A program made the translations under genes and the position numbers. Shown here piece after piece: positions 43,075 to 50,839 of a DNA stretch of 50,839 nt. Origin of the DNA: an uncultured Selenomonadaceae bacterium (GTDB lineage Bacteria; Bacillota; Negativicutes; Selenomonadales; Selenomonadaceae); the NCBI GenBank assembly GCA_905234505.1, contig CAJOIA010000019.1:1-50839 (forward strand). Direction: 5' to 3'. Every line of letters begins with the position of its first letter. Position 1 is the first letter of the stretch. Under the pieces are notes generated by a model. That model was not told the DNA's origin, searched no databases, and saw only the letters and a list, made by a program, of their open reading frames with translations.

Positions 43075-43408
43075 AATGTTTAATCTCAGCATCGCCCCAA
43101 AGTTTTTCCAGAGCGTAGTATTCGCGGTTTTCGTCTTTGAAAATGTGCACAACTGCATCGCCATAATCAAGCAAAATCCATTCGCCTTCTTGGTAACCTT
43201 CCTTGTGATTGAAATTTACGCCTTCTTCAGCAAGTTTTTCTTCAACGTTATCAGCAATAGCTTTAACCTGCGTGGCGGTCGGCGCGTTGCAAATCACAAA
43301 ATAATCTGTTGAGGACATCACTTTGCGCATATCCATTATAATAATATTCGCGGCTTTTTTATCGCTCGCCGCCTTGCAAATTTTTTGAGTTAATTCTGTG
43401 GTTTCCAT
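43064..43408 (-). CDS. rsfS: Ribosomal silencing factor RsfS
   Basis: A 114-aa Iojap-family protein, which binds ribosomal protein L14 and keeps the subunits apart under starvation. Motifs are NIIIMDMRKVMSSTDYFVIC, ATQVKAIADNVEEKL and GEWILLDYGDAVVHIFKDE. The start is ATG 43408 with GAGGAG 10 bases upstream. Its place after nadD-yqeK-LCP is common in Firmicutes. Confidence 0.96.
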   Translation of the reverse strand: METTELTQKICKAASDKKAANIIIMDMRKVMSSTDYFVICNAPTATQVKAIADNVEEKLAEEGVNFNHKEGYQEGEWILLDYGDAVVHIFKDENREYYALEKLWGDAEIKHYED

Positions 43409-43413
43409 AAAAA

Positions 43414-44439
43414 TCACTCCTCTTCTTCGATAACTGATTCTTCTTCAATAACCGGTTCTTCCGCAATATCCTGCACGGGGAAAAGTTCTTTTATTCGCGC
43501 GTCAATTCCCTGTAGGTCGGGTATCCACATTCCATGTTCATTTTCGCTGCCTGGAAGCATTACAGTTGAGGGCGGGTCGCTACTCATTTGCCTTACTATG
43601 TTTGCCAAATGTGCTGAATCAAAAATTTCTGCGCTGGTTTCCATGCGGTTTCTAAAAATATCAGCAATGGCGGGCAATTTGGGTATTGTATCAAGCTGTA
43701 GAACTTTGGTATAAAATGCTTTAAAAAATTTTTGCTGGCGTTGGACTCTGCCTACGTCGCCGAGTTTTTCACTGCGAAATCTTAAATATTTTTGTGCGTC
43801 GTTGCCGTCCAAATGCTGATAACCTTGACCCAAATGAATTTCTAAGCCGGATTCCGGATCTTCGTAGTTCATATCTTCTTCAACGTAAATATCAATGCCG
43901 CCGAAAACATCAATCAAATCAGCGAAAGTCGTCATATCAATTACAACGTACTGATGAATAGCAATTCCGAGCAAAGCCGATACGTGCCGCACAATCAAAC
44001 TGGCGCCGCCCCAGCTGTACAAAGTGCCAATTCTGCCCGCCGAGGAATCAGCTGAAACCCAAGTATCGCGCGGAATTGAAATTAACCGCGATTTACCGGT
44101 GTCATGTGAAAAACTTAGAACCAAAATTGTATCGGCTTCCGGTCCGCCTTCATAGCCATCGTCGATACCCAAAATTAAAATATTTGTGTAGCCTTCGAAT
44201 TTCGGATCTATCTCGCCTATTCGTGCTGCTCGCCTTTCGTTGTAACCGGCATACATTTCGCTAAACTCGTTGTAAATGTGACCGACGCCGTTATAAACAT
44301 TTATCCCTATAAATAAAATTGCGGTACCGATTAATGCGGTTAGCACACATGCAAAAATTGCGCGGAAAAATTTCCGCCGTCGCCGTCGTTTTAAAGATTG
44401 GCGTTTTTTTTCTATGTTATTTTGAGTTGCATTTGCCAT
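43414..44439 (-). CDS. LytR-CpsA-Psr (LCP) family protein
   Basis: A 341-aa membrane protein. A basic N-terminus (KRRRRRKFFRAIFAC) precedes one transmembrane helix at about residues 27-50, and the LCP domain follows outside: TNILILGIDDG, EADTILVLSFSHDTGKSRLI, SIPRDTWVS and LRFRSEKLGDVGRVQRQQKF with the arginines that bind the polyprenyl phosphate. LCP proteins attach wall polymers to peptidoglycan; the acceptor in diderm Firmicutes is less clear. A Glu-rich tail ends the protein. The ribosome site is weak. Confidence 0.93.
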   Translation of the reverse strand: MANATQNNIEKKRQSLKRRRRRKFFRAIFACVLTALIGTAILFIGINVYNGVGHIYNEFSEMYAGYNERRAARIGEIDPKFEGYTNILILGIDDGYEGGPEADTILVLSFSHDTGKSRLISIPRDTWVSADSSAGRIGTLYSWGGASLIVRHVSALLGIAIHQYVVIDMTTFADLIDVFGGIDIYVEEDMNYEDPESGLEIHLGQGYQHLDGNDAQKYLRFRSEKLGDVGRVQRQQKFFKAFYTKVLQLDTIPKLPAIADIFRNRMETSAEIFDSAHLANIVRQMSSDPPSTVMLPGSENEHGMWIPDLQGIDARIKELFPVQDIAEEPVIEEESVIEEEE

Positions 44440-44451
44440 TTCAGCAACAGC

Positions 44452-45021
44452 TCACTTTTGCATTAATAAAAAATTTCGGGCGGCGATAGTATCGGGGTGA
44501 ATCAATGTTTTTTTCTGCACTATAAATATAATCGATTCGTCCAGCGCAGTCAAAATAATTTCGTCAAGTCTTGAAGATTTTTCCGCCAACTCACGCAGTT
44601 TTTCAACGCCTGGATAATTTCTGTTCGGTTCAATCATATCAGCGAAATAAATAATTTTATCCAGCGCCGTCATATTCGCCGCGCCGACCGTGTGCCGATA
44701 AATAGCCTGTGCAATTTCATTATCTTCAACGCCGTAAATTTCGTTAATCATTTTTGCGCCTATATAAGCGTGCAACAAAAGCGGCATAGATTTTTCAACT
44801 TCGCCAATTTTTATACCGCGCTTAATTGCTTCAGCCGGTAAATTTTCATTTTCGAATTCGCGGGCGCAATCATGAAGAAGTCCGGCAATGTAAGCTTTAT
44901 TTAAATCGGCGCCGAATTTTTTTGCTAATTTGACAGCAGTATCAGCCACGCCGATTGAGTGAACAAATCGACTAGTTTTAAGCCGTCGCTGAAGTTCGCG
45001 CCGCATTTCGTCAATCGTCAT
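44452..45021 (-). CDS. yqeK: HD-domain hydrolase YqeK (Ap4A hydrolase family)
   Basis: A 189-aa HD-domain protein. The metal motif is GLLHDCAREF near residue 50, with His in RFVHSIGVADTA before it and YFADMIEPNRNYPG after it. YqeK proteins split diadenosine tetraphosphate symmetrically into two ADP. The start ATG overlaps the nadD stop (ATGA), the same pair as in Bacillus and Staphylococcus. Confidence 0.94.
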   Translation of the reverse strand: MTIDEMRRELQRRLKTSRFVHSIGVADTAVKLAKKFGADLNKAYIAGLLHDCAREFENENLPAEAIKRGIKIGEVEKSMPLLLHAYIGAKMINEIYGVEDNEIAQAIYRHTVGAANMTALDKIIYFADMIEPNRNYPGVEKLRELAEKSSRLDEIILTALDESIIFIVQKKTLIHPDTIAARNFLLMQK

Positions 45022-45617
45022 AGGTAAAGCCGCTCCTTTATGATGTATTCTTCAACGACTTCAGGAACTAGATATTTTATAGATTTGCCGGATTTTATTT
45101 TTTCGCGAATATCTGTTGAGGAAATTTCTAAGCCTGGCGTTGAAACTTGGTGAATGTGTTTCATTGCCGACGCGCCGAAAAATTCTTTGAGTGCTTCTAA
45201 ATTTACTTCGACATTTGGGCGATTTGTGGCTATGAAATGCGCTTTGCTTAATAATTCGCGCGCCTTGTACCATTTTGATAAATCTGCCATTGAATCCGCG
45301 CCGATTATGAAAAATAATTCCGTGCCTGCGCCATATTTTTTTGTCAGCTCGGTCATTGTATCCAGCGTATATGACAAGCCGTCGCGCAGAAATTCCATCG
45401 GCGATACTTGAAAAAATTCATTTGATTTTGTTGCCAAAAATGTCATCATTAACCGGTGCAATTCCGGCGTAATTTGTCTTTCGACTTTGTGCGGAGGGCG
45501 CGCTGAGGGTATAAATAAAATTTCGTCCAGCTTGAAAATTTCGCGTACAGATTCAGCCGTTGCCAAATGTCCAAAGTGTATCGGGTCGAACGTGCCGCCC
45601 ATTATTCCGACTTTCAT
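45018..45617 (-). CDS. nadD: Nicotinate-nucleotide adenylyltransferase
   Basis: A 199-aa NadD, joining nicotinate mononucleotide and ATP to deamido-NAD. It has the nucleotidyltransferase start GIMGGTFDPIHFGHLATAES, the FIPSARPPHK loop and the C-terminal ISSTDIREKIKSGKSIKYLV. I chose ATG 45617 with GAGGTGATTG upstream; TTG 45623 adds two residues. Confidence 0.96.
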   Translation of the reverse strand: MKVGIMGGTFDPIHFGHLATAESVREIFKLDEILFIPSARPPHKVERQITPELHRLMMTFLATKSNEFFQVSPMEFLRDGLSYTLDTMTELTKKYGAGTELFFIIGADSMADLSKWYKARELLSKAHFIATNRPNVEVNLEALKEFFGASAMKHIHQVSTPGLEISSTDIREKIKSGKSIKYLVPEVVEEYIIKERLYL

Positions 45618-45623
45618 AATCAA

Positions 45624-45761
45624 TCACCTCAACCCGAAAATTAATCCGATAAGCAAAGCCGTTGCCAAAATTATTACTCCTGCGCGAAGGTAGTCAAAAA
45701 AGTCGTGCCGTCCTTTCGGCGTTTTTAAATAATTTTTTATCGCGCGTAAATAACCAATCAC
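45624..45761 (-). CDS. 45-aa single-span membrane protein
   Basis: A small open frame of 45 codons starting GTG 45761, overlapping the proA stop (GTGA) and ending just before nadD. The first half is basic (MIGYLRAIKNYLKTPKGRHD) and the second half is one hydrophobic helix (AGVIILATALLIGLIFGL). It has no clear ribosome site, so it would be made by coupling to proA. It fills almost the whole proA-nadD gap and keeps the composition of its neighbours, which supports a real gene. Function is unknown. Confidence 0.6.
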   Translation of the reverse strand: MIGYLRAIKNYLKTPKGRHDFFDYLRAGVIILATALLIGLIFGLR

Positions 45762-47011
45762 CGAATTTGTCCGTTGCCGTCAATCAGATATTTCATCGTA
45801 GTTAAAGCTTCAAGTCCCATCGGTCCGCGCGCGTGCAATTTCTGAGTGCTAATTCCGATTTCTGCGCCAAAACCAAATTCAAAGCCATCAGTAAAGCGCG
45901 TTGACGCATTGACATAAACGCAAGCAGAATCAACCATTGTTTGAAATTTCTTAGCCGCCGCTTTGTCGTTAGTGATAATTGCGTCGGAGTGCAGCGTATT
46001 ATATTTATTAATGTGGTCAATCGCCTCTTCAAGGCTATCAACAATTTTCACGCTCAAAATTAAATCGTTGTATTCGGTGCGCCAATCTTCCTCAGTTGCC
46101 GCTTTCATATCGGGCAAAATTTTCCGGCAAGCTTCATCGCCGCGCAGTTCAACTTTATTTTCAATCATCGATTTAGCAATATCCGGCAAGAAAGTTTCTG
46201 CAATGTAGCGGTGAATTAAAAGCGTCTCCATAGAATTGCAAACTGAAGGGCGAGAAATTTTCGCGCTCAAAACAACTTTCAGCGCCATTTCCAAATTAGC
46301 CGCCTTGTCAACGTAAATATGGCAAACGCCCGTGCCAGTCTCGATAACTGGAACTGTGCTATGCTCAACAACGCGCGCAATTAAACCGGCGCCGCCCCGA
46401 GGAATAATCACGTCAATCAATTTACGCAAGCGGCACATTGCAATTACAGCGTCGCGGTCGGTTATTTTCAAAAATTCAATTGCGTGTTCGGGAATGCTTT
46501 CAGACACCGCCGCCTCAACCAAAATATCAGTCAGCATTTTATTGGTACGAATCGCCTCAGAGCCGCCGCGCAATACGCAAGCATTACCGGATTTAAGACA
46601 CAGCGCCGCCGCGTCAACCGTGACATTAGGGCGCGCCTCATAAATGATTCCAACTACGCCAAAGGGAACTCTAACACGGCGAATTTTCAAGCCGTTGGGG
46701 CGCACAATTTCAAAATCTTGGTGACCAATCGGATCGGGCAACAAAGCTGTTTGTCTCAAACCTTCCGCCATATCTGCAATACGCTTTTCATTTAAAATCA
46801 GCCGGTCAATCATATTTTTGCGCGTGCCTTTTTCCTGCGCCGCCTGCACATCTTCAGCATTAATTTTGATAATTTCTTCTTTGCGTTTTTCAAGAGCCTC
46901 CGCCATTGCCAAAAGCGCTGAATTTTTTTGTTCGGTCGTCAAGCCCGCCATTTTCAACGCGGCTTGTTTTGCTAATTTCGCCTGTTCCATCACTACTTCT
47001 TTCATCAACAT
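45758..47011 (-). CDS. proA: Gamma-glutamyl phosphate reductase
   Basis: A 417-aa ProA, second step of proline synthesis from glutamate, NADPH-dependent. Motifs are VPFGVVGIIYEARPNVTVDA, VLRGGSEAIRTN and the catalytic cysteine in SRPSVCNSMETLL. The start is taken as ATG 47011, 8 bases after AAGGAG; several further in-frame ATG lie downstream. The proB stop lies within a few bases of this start, so proBA is one transcript. Confidence 0.97.
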   Translation of the reverse strand: MLMKEVVMEQAKLAKQAALKMAGLTTEQKNSALLAMAEALEKRKEEIIKINAEDVQAAQEKGTRKNMIDRLILNEKRIADMAEGLRQTALLPDPIGHQDFEIVRPNGLKIRRVRVPFGVVGIIYEARPNVTVDAAALCLKSGNACVLRGGSEAIRTNKMLTDILVEAAVSESIPEHAIEFLKITDRDAVIAMCRLRKLIDVIIPRGGAGLIARVVEHSTVPVIETGTGVCHIYVDKAANLEMALKVVLSAKISRPSVCNSMETLLIHRYIAETFLPDIAKSMIENKVELRGDEACRKILPDMKAATEEDWRTEYNDLILSVKIVDSLEEAIDHINKYNTLHSDAIITNDKAAAKKFQTMVDSACVYVNASTRFTDGFEFGFGAEIGISTQKLHARGPMGLEALTTMKYLIDGNGQIR

Positions 47012-47016
47012 TAAAA

Positions 47017-47814
47017 TCACTCCTTGTAAAAAATCGTTCCAATTTCCTCGCCATTTAACGCGCGCCTCAAATTTCCAATTTCTTTACCGCTAATAATCAG
47101 CATAGAAATATTTTTTTCTGTGGTAAGTTTTGCGGCTTGAATTTTCGTGAACATGCCGCCAGTTCCAAGTTTCGTACCGGCGCCGCCCGCGATTTTTTCA
47201 ATTTCAGCATTTATCTCCGGCACTTCATTAATCAATCGCGCAGTACTATCAGTTTTCGGATTGCCATTATAAAGTCCGTCAATATCGGTTAAAATAATCA
47301 GAACTTCGGCGTCAATCATACCGGCAACCAGCGCCGAAAGATTATCATTATCGCCAATTTTAATTTCGTCTGTGGCGACGGCGTCATTTTCATTTATAAC
47401 TGGAATAACGCCCATTTTTAAAATCGCCATTAATGAATTGTGGAAATTTTCGCGGGCGTGTTCGTCGGTAGCGGTATTTTTGGTAAGTAAAAGTTGCGCC
47501 ATTGTCTGCCCATATTCGCCGAAAAATTTTTCATAAATATGCATAAGGACGCCTTGACCAATCGCGGCGAGTGCTTGATTTTCGGGAATTGTGTCGGGCT
47601 TTTTCGTCAAACCCATTTTGCCAATTCCGGCGGCTATAGCTCCAGAAGTCACAAAAATAATTTCCTTGCCCGCATTGTGCAAATCTGTAATTTCACGAAT
47701 CAAATGTTCAATTCTGTACAAATTCAGTTTGCCTTCGCCATATGTCAAAGTACTTGTGCCGACCTTGATCACAATTCGTCGCGCAGATTTTAATTTTTCT
47801 CTAGCCGCGCTCAT
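47017..47814 (-). CDS. proB: Glutamate 5-kinase, without PUA domain
   Basis: A 265-aa amino-acid kinase, first step of proline synthesis. Motifs are RRIVIKVGTSTLT, FVTSGAIAAGIGKMGL, VIPVINENDAVATDEIKIGD and GTKLGTGGMFTKIQAAKL. The PUA domain found in the 367-aa Escherichia coli enzyme is absent. The start is ATG with AAGGATG upstream, and a clear promoter lies just before it. No T-box or other proline riboswitch is seen in the short leader. Confidence 0.96.
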   Translation of the reverse strand: MSAAREKLKSARRIVIKVGTSTLTYGEGKLNLYRIEHLIREITDLHNAGKEIIFVTSGAIAAGIGKMGLTKKPDTIPENQALAAIGQGVLMHIYEKFFGEYGQTMAQLLLTKNTATDEHARENFHNSLMAILKMGVIPVINENDAVATDEIKIGDNDNLSALVAGMIDAEVLIILTDIDGLYNGNPKTDSTARLINEVPEINAEIEKIAGGAGTKLGTGGMFTKIQAAKLTTEKNISMLIISGKEIGNLRRALNGEEIGTIFYKE

Positions 47815-47836
47815 ATCACATCACATCCTTTGTTTC

Positions 47837-47865
47837 ATTATAAATTCATTTTAGCTATTACGCAA
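47837..47865 (-). promoter_or_regulatory. Promoter of the proBA operon
   Basis: On the minus strand TTGCGT (47865-47860), a 17-base spacer and a perfect TATAAT (47842-47837), 22 bases before the proB start. Confidence 0.82.
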
Positions 47866-47872
47866 GGTTAGC

Positions 47873-47905
47873 AAAAAAAAATTCCTGCCGATTTTTCAGC
47901 AGGAA
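47873..47905 (-). terminator. Intrinsic terminator after the aldo/keto reductase gene
   Basis: On the minus strand TTCCTGC pairs with GCAGGAA across a 10-base loop, followed by nine T. It separates the reductase gene from proBA. Confidence 0.92.
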
Positions 47906-47930
47906 CAGTGGATTTTTAAATTCTCGAATT

Positions 47931-49079
47931 TTAATAGCCGAAAGTTTCAGTCGCCAATTTCATATTTTCGCGAATTTCTACGCCGAACGGGCAACGCGTT
48001 TCACAAGCGCCGCACTGAATACATTCGCTCGCGTGATGCTTCAAAACCGCGTAATGCTCGCGTACAGTTTCAGGAATGGAGTTCTGCGCGATTGTCAAGT
48101 TCAAAAATTTATTAACGTAAGCAATATCAATTTTTTTTGGACAAGGCGCGCAATGGCTGCAGTAAGTACATTTGCCTTTCCAGCTGATTTTTGGGAAAGT
48201 GGCAAAGGTTGTAGCAAAATCTTTTTCAGCGTCAGTGGCGGTTTCGTAAGCTAAACTCTGCTTGAACTGCGCGACTGAATGAGCGCCGGAAAGTACAACG
48301 CAAACAGCCGGACGCGTCAAGGCGTAATGAATACACTGATTGACAGTCAACGCCACGCCCGCCGGTGAAAGTTTCGCGTTAAGCAAATCTCCACCGCCGA
48401 AACATTTCATAACGGTAATACCGACGCCTTCACGCTGGCAAGTCTCATAAAGTTTTTGTCGGTCAGCGTCCATATTCACTAAAGTATTTTCGTAATTTGC
48501 CGGATTCCAAAGCTGTTCAACGTCTTCAGAGGCAGGCAGTAAATCATAACAAGGATTGACGCTGAACATTAAAACTTCAATTGCGCCGCTTTCCACTGCT
48601 TTAAGTGCAACTTGTGGATTATGGCTGCTTAAACCGATATGAAGAATTTTACCAGCTTTTTTCAATTGGCGCGCATAATCCAAAACGCCGCCATTGACAA
48701 TGTTATTCCAATCGTCGAGCGCGTCGCAGTAATGGATAGTTCCCACGTCAATATAATCAGTCTGCAAAAGTTTCAGCGATTCTTCAAAGCCCGCCGCCAC
48801 TTCTTTAACATTGCGCGTGCGTTTGTACTGTCCATTTTGCCACACAGAACAAATATGTGACTGCGCGATGAATTTATCACGCCGCCCTTTCATAGCCGCG
48901 CCGATAGCTTTTCTTAAATCTGGATTGGAAGCGTAAAGGTCGAAGTAATTAACGCCATTATCTTCTGCCACGTCAAAAATTTTTTTCGCCATAGCAAAAT
49001 TTTCTTCGCTCAAGCCTTCGCAACCAATGCCGATTTCACTAACTTTTAGCCCAGTCTTGCCGAGCATTCTGTAATTCAT
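47931..49079 (-). CDS. Aldo/keto reductase with C-terminal iron-sulfur cluster domain
   Basis: A 382-aa protein. Residues 1 to about 280 form an aldo/keto reductase barrel (MLGKTGLKVSEIGIGC, NYFDLYASNPDLRKAI with the catalytic Tyr, DYIDVGTIHYCD, HIGLSSHNPQ). The C-terminal part carries cysteine motifs CTYCSHCAPCPKKI and CIQCGACETRCPFGV, enough for two [4Fe-4S] clusters. Such fused enzymes are common in anaerobes; the substrate is unknown. It lies between proBA and nifJ and is on the same strand as nifJ, but a hairpin repeat separates them. Confidence 0.93.
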   Translation of the reverse strand: MNYRMLGKTGLKVSEIGIGCEGLSEENFAMAKKIFDVAEDNGVNYFDLYASNPDLRKAIGAAMKGRRDKFIAQSHICSVWQNGQYKRTRNVKEVAAGFEESLKLLQTDYIDVGTIHYCDALDDWNNIVNGGVLDYARQLKKAGKILHIGLSSHNPQVALKAVESGAIEVLMFSVNPCYDLLPASEDVEQLWNPANYENTLVNMDADRQKLYETCQREGVGITVMKCFGGGDLLNAKLSPAGVALTVNQCIHYALTRPAVCVVLSGAHSVAQFKQSLAYETATDAEKDFATTFATFPKISWKGKCTYCSHCAPCPKKIDIAYVNKFLNLTIAQNSIPETVREHYAVLKHHASECIQCGACETRCPFGVEIRENMKLATETFGY

Positions 49080-49096
49080 ATTAAGCTCTCCCTTTG

Positions 49097-49157
49097 TTTA
49101 GGGGTTAGTGGAGAGGGGCTAGACTTTTCCCTTTTCCCTTTACACTTGTCCCTTAAA
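49097..49157. repeat. Dispersed hairpin repeat, copy C
   Basis: Left arm TTTAGGGGTTAG and GAGAGGGGCTAG, right arm CCCTTTACACTTGTCCCTTAAA. The right arm differs by only about two bases from that of copy B at 18864-18939, and the left arm resembles copy A at 7620-7661. The right end holds the nifJ stop codon (on the minus strand). Confidence 0.75.
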
Positions 49158-50839
49158 TCTTGCCTGCAAGATTTTTGTAGCCGTTAATGCGCTCCTCTGC
49201 GTCGCGCTGAGTTTTTTCAAAGAGCGCTTGAGCCTGTTCAGGGAAATTGCGCTTCAATGAAGAAAATCTAACTTCGCCCTGTAAAAATTCCTGGAACTTG
49301 GAAAAATCAGGCTCTTTAGAATCCAGCGTGAATGGATTCTTACCGCTACCAACAAGCTGAGGATTATAACGCCAATTCGCCCAATAACCGCACGCAACAG
49401 CCAATTTGCCCTCAAGCTGACTGTTGCCCATGCCTTTTCGGATACCGTGATTAATGCACGGCGCATAAGCAATTATCAGCGAAGGTCCATCATACGCTTC
49501 AGCTTCAGTAATAGCTTTGAGCAACTGATTTTGATCAGCGCCCATTGAAACCTGCGCGACATAAACATAGCCGTAACTCATAGCCATTTTGCCAAGATCT
49601 TTCTTCTTAGTCTTCTTGCCGGTAGCCGCAAATTGAGCAATAGCCGCCGCCGGTGTTGCCTTGCTTGCTTGTCCGCCGGTATTTGAATAAACTTCAGTAT
49701 CGAATACGAAAATATTTACATTTTCGCCGCTAGCCAAAACGTGGTCAACGCCGCCATAACCAATATCATAAGCCCAGCCGTCGCCGCCGAATATCCATTG
49801 CGAGCGCTTAACAAAATAATCGCGATTGTTGTAAATCTTATTCAGCAAAGCATCATCGCCCTTTTCAGCGGCAAGAATTTCTGTCAATTTATCGGCGCGC
49901 TCACGAGTATTTTCGCTGACATTAAGATTTTCCTTCCAATCAGCAAGCGCCGCTCTGAGTTCGTGACTGCCTTTGTTTTCGTCAATCGCCTGCGCAACGT
50001 CATTTGCCAAAGCTTTTCTAATCGCCTTAACGCCCAAGAACATTCCAAGCCCATATTCAGCATTATCTTCAAAAAGCGAATTGCCCCAAGCCGGACCATG
50101 CCCTTTGTGATTCGTGGTATAAGGCATTGCCGGAGCAGACGCGCCCCAAATCGACGAACAACCCGTAGCATTGGCTATCATCATTCTGTCGCCGAAAAGT
50201 TGAGTCAAAAGTTTAGCGTATGGCGTTTCACCGCAACCAGCGCAAGCTCCGCTAAATTCAAACAGCGGCTTTTCAAATTGACTGCCAATAACTGTATTTT
50301 TCTTAGTGGGATTATTTTTCGGAGCAACTTTCTTTTCGTCAACGCCGTAGTCAAAATATTTTTGGCGAGATTTAGCAGTGTCGTCGAATTTAACCATACT
50401 CAAAGCCTGTTTAGGGCAAACCTGCGCGCAATTACCGCAACCAAGACAATCCAAAGTCGAAACAGCGATTGTCAAATTGTAAGCGCCACGTGAAATTTTT
50501 GAAGGAATTGAATCCATACCTTCCGGCGCGTTTTTCAATTCGTCTGGCGTAGTCAAAATCGGGCGAATAGCGGCGTGCGGGCAAACAAATGAACATTGGT
50601 TACAGCCAATGCATTTGGATTTATCCCACGCCGGAACTTGAATAGCAGTGCCGCGCTTTTCGTAAGCAGTGCCGCCAACCGGAAAAGTGCCATCTGCAAA
50701 TTGTTCAAGTTTGCTGACAGGCAAAATTTCGCCTTCCTGTCGATTCATAACGTTTTGAATTTCGCTGATAAATTCGGGGACATCCTGCGCCTTAGCACTT
50801 TCCTTTTCGCCTTTAGCGTTAATGTCCCAGCCGCTAATA
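49153..50839 (-). CDS. nifJ: Pyruvate:ferredoxin oxidoreductase, C-terminal part (runs off the window)
   Basis: The frame is open to the window edge, so the start lies beyond 50839 and only about 561 of some 1170 residues are seen. Visible are the two [4Fe-4S] ferredoxin motifs (CIGCNQCSFVCPH and CLGCGNCAQVCPK) and the thiamine diphosphate domain (GACAGCGETPYAKLL, IFGGDGWAYDIGYGG, DTEVYSNTGGQASKATP). The enzyme turns pyruvate and CoA into acetyl-CoA, CO2 and reduced ferredoxin, central to anaerobic fermentation. An internal ATG at 50748 is not the true start. The C-terminus lies inside a repeat. Confidence 0.96.
   Translation of the reverse strand, partial: ISGWDINAKGEKESAKAQDVPEFISEIQNVMNRQEGEILPVSKLEQFADGTFPVGGTAYEKRGTAIQVPAWDKSKCIGCNQCSFVCPHAAIRPILTTPDELKNAPEGMDSIPSKISRGAYNLTIAVSTLDCLGCGNCAQVCPKQALSMVKFDDTAKSRQKYFDYGVDEKKVAPKNNPTKKNTVIGSQFEKPLFEFSGACAGCGETPYAKLLTQLFGDRMMIANATGCSSIWGASAPAMPYTTNHKGHGPAWGNSLFEDNAEYGLGMFLGVKAIRKALANDVAQAIDENKGSHELRAALADWKENLNVSENTRERADKLTEILAAEKGDDALLNKIYNNRDYFVKRSQWIFGGDGWAYDIGYGGVDHVLASGENVNIFVFDTEVYSNTGGQASKATPAAAIAQFAATGKKTKKKDLGKMAMSYGYVYVAQVSMGADQNQLLKAITEAEAYDGPSLIIAYAPCINHGIRKGMGNSQLEGKLAVACGYWANWRYNPQLVGSGKNPFTLDSKEPDFSKFQEFLQGEVRFSSLKRNFPEQAQALFEKTQRDAEERINGYKNLAGKI

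Larger units (their letters stand above)
71..49559. repeat. Highly iterated octamer CTGCGCGA / TCGCGCAG
   Basis: By manual reading I find 34 copies of CTGCGCGA (for example 71, 140, 382, 2241, 5061, 7124, 16999, 26024, 40082, 49552) and 39 of TCGCGCAG (for example 763, 1005, 1162, 1511, 22094, 23885, 33677, 42431, 47779) on the plus strand. All lie inside genes, in all three reading frames, on both strands of transcription and in near-equal orientation. Flanking bases show no further consensus. Chance would give about one or two. Counts may be off by a few. Confidence 0.8.

Noticed and set aside
42362-43312. 316-codon plus-strand ORF over cvfB and rsfS
   Set aside because: It lies antisense to two clear genes and its composition is typical of a shadow frame.
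49741-50493. 250-codon plus-strand ORF within nifJ
   Set aside because: Antisense to a strongly conserved enzyme; Arg/Ser/Ile-rich with no domain and no ribosome site.
50746-50748. ATG 50748 as the start of a 531-aa oxidoreductase
   Set aside because: The frame stays open to the window end and the protein lacks the first half of NifJ, so this is an internal methionine.
1-50839. CRISPR arrays, insertion sequences, prophage or integrative elements
   Set aside because: No regular direct repeats with spacers, no transposase or integrase, and no phage structural genes were found on either strand.

Overview
This window comes from a chromosome of a diderm Firmicute, most likely a member of the Negativicutes (Selenomonadales/Veillonellales-like). 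The evidence is the combination of typical low-GC Firmicute gene order (ireB-ruvX-DUF1292-mltG-U32 peptidase, tig-clpP-clpX-lon, recR-bofA, nadD-yqeK-LCP-rsfS) with outer-membrane porins, one of which carries the SLH domain that tethers the outer membrane to peptidoglycan in this class. Exported flavodoxins, superoxide reductase and pyruvate:ferredoxin oxidoreductase point to an anaerobe. There is no prophage, insertion sequence or CRISPR array; most of the window is core chromosome.

Layout. 0-7.6 kb (+): a sugar aminotransferase, then a tightly overlapping housekeeping operon (ireB, ruvX, DUF1292, mltG, U32 hydroxylase/peptidase, a 35-codon ORF, acylphosphatase, aroQ, M24 peptidase, efp, hpf). 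7.7-11.6 kb (-): a lone PTS EIIA-Man-like protein, alaS with a very unusual LEA-like C-terminal tail, and a small unknown protein. 11.7-15.4 kb (+): three tandem porin paralogues, only the third with an SLH domain. 15.5 kb (-): superoxide reductase. 16.2-22.6 kb (+): yceD, a disrupted rpmF, plsX, fabK, fabD, a secreted Ada-like zinc protein, recR, bofA and a broken ABC-F gene. 22.7-25.7 kb (+): a Tat-exported DUF362 protein, two exported flavodoxins and a CAT-fold acyltransferase. 25.8-33.1 kb (+): a GT41 glycosyltransferase, tRNA-Leu (-), a polysaccharide deacetylase, an unknown secreted protein, a SpeD-like protein without the pyruvoyl serine, a double-domain CobT/ArsAB-like protein and nagA. 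33.1-50.8 kb (-): lon, clpX, clpP, tig, two unknown proteins, a polyprenyl synthase, a lytic transglycosylase, coaE, cvfB, rsfS, LCP protein, yqeK, nadD, a 45-aa membrane protein, proA, proB, an iron-sulfur aldo/keto reductase, and the 3' part of nifJ running off the end.

Main unusual signals. (1) The octamer CTGCGCGA (reverse complement TCGCGCAG) occurs at least about 73 times by manual reading where one or two would be expected. It falls in both orientations, in all three reading frames and inside genes. It looks like a highly iterated sequence of the DNA-uptake-signal or HIP1 kind. (2) AlaRS carries an extra tail of about 150 residues built of 11-residue repeats. (3) A 696-aa protein joins two CobT-family domains, resembling a fused ArsA-ArsB. 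(4) Two conserved genes, rpmF and an ABC-F gene, are each broken by an internal deletion that changes frame, with a possible short repeat at each junction. (5) A family of G-rich/C-rich hairpin repeats sits exactly at the 3' ends of hpf, fabK and nifJ. UUG start codons are unusually common, about a quarter to a third of the genes by my start choices.
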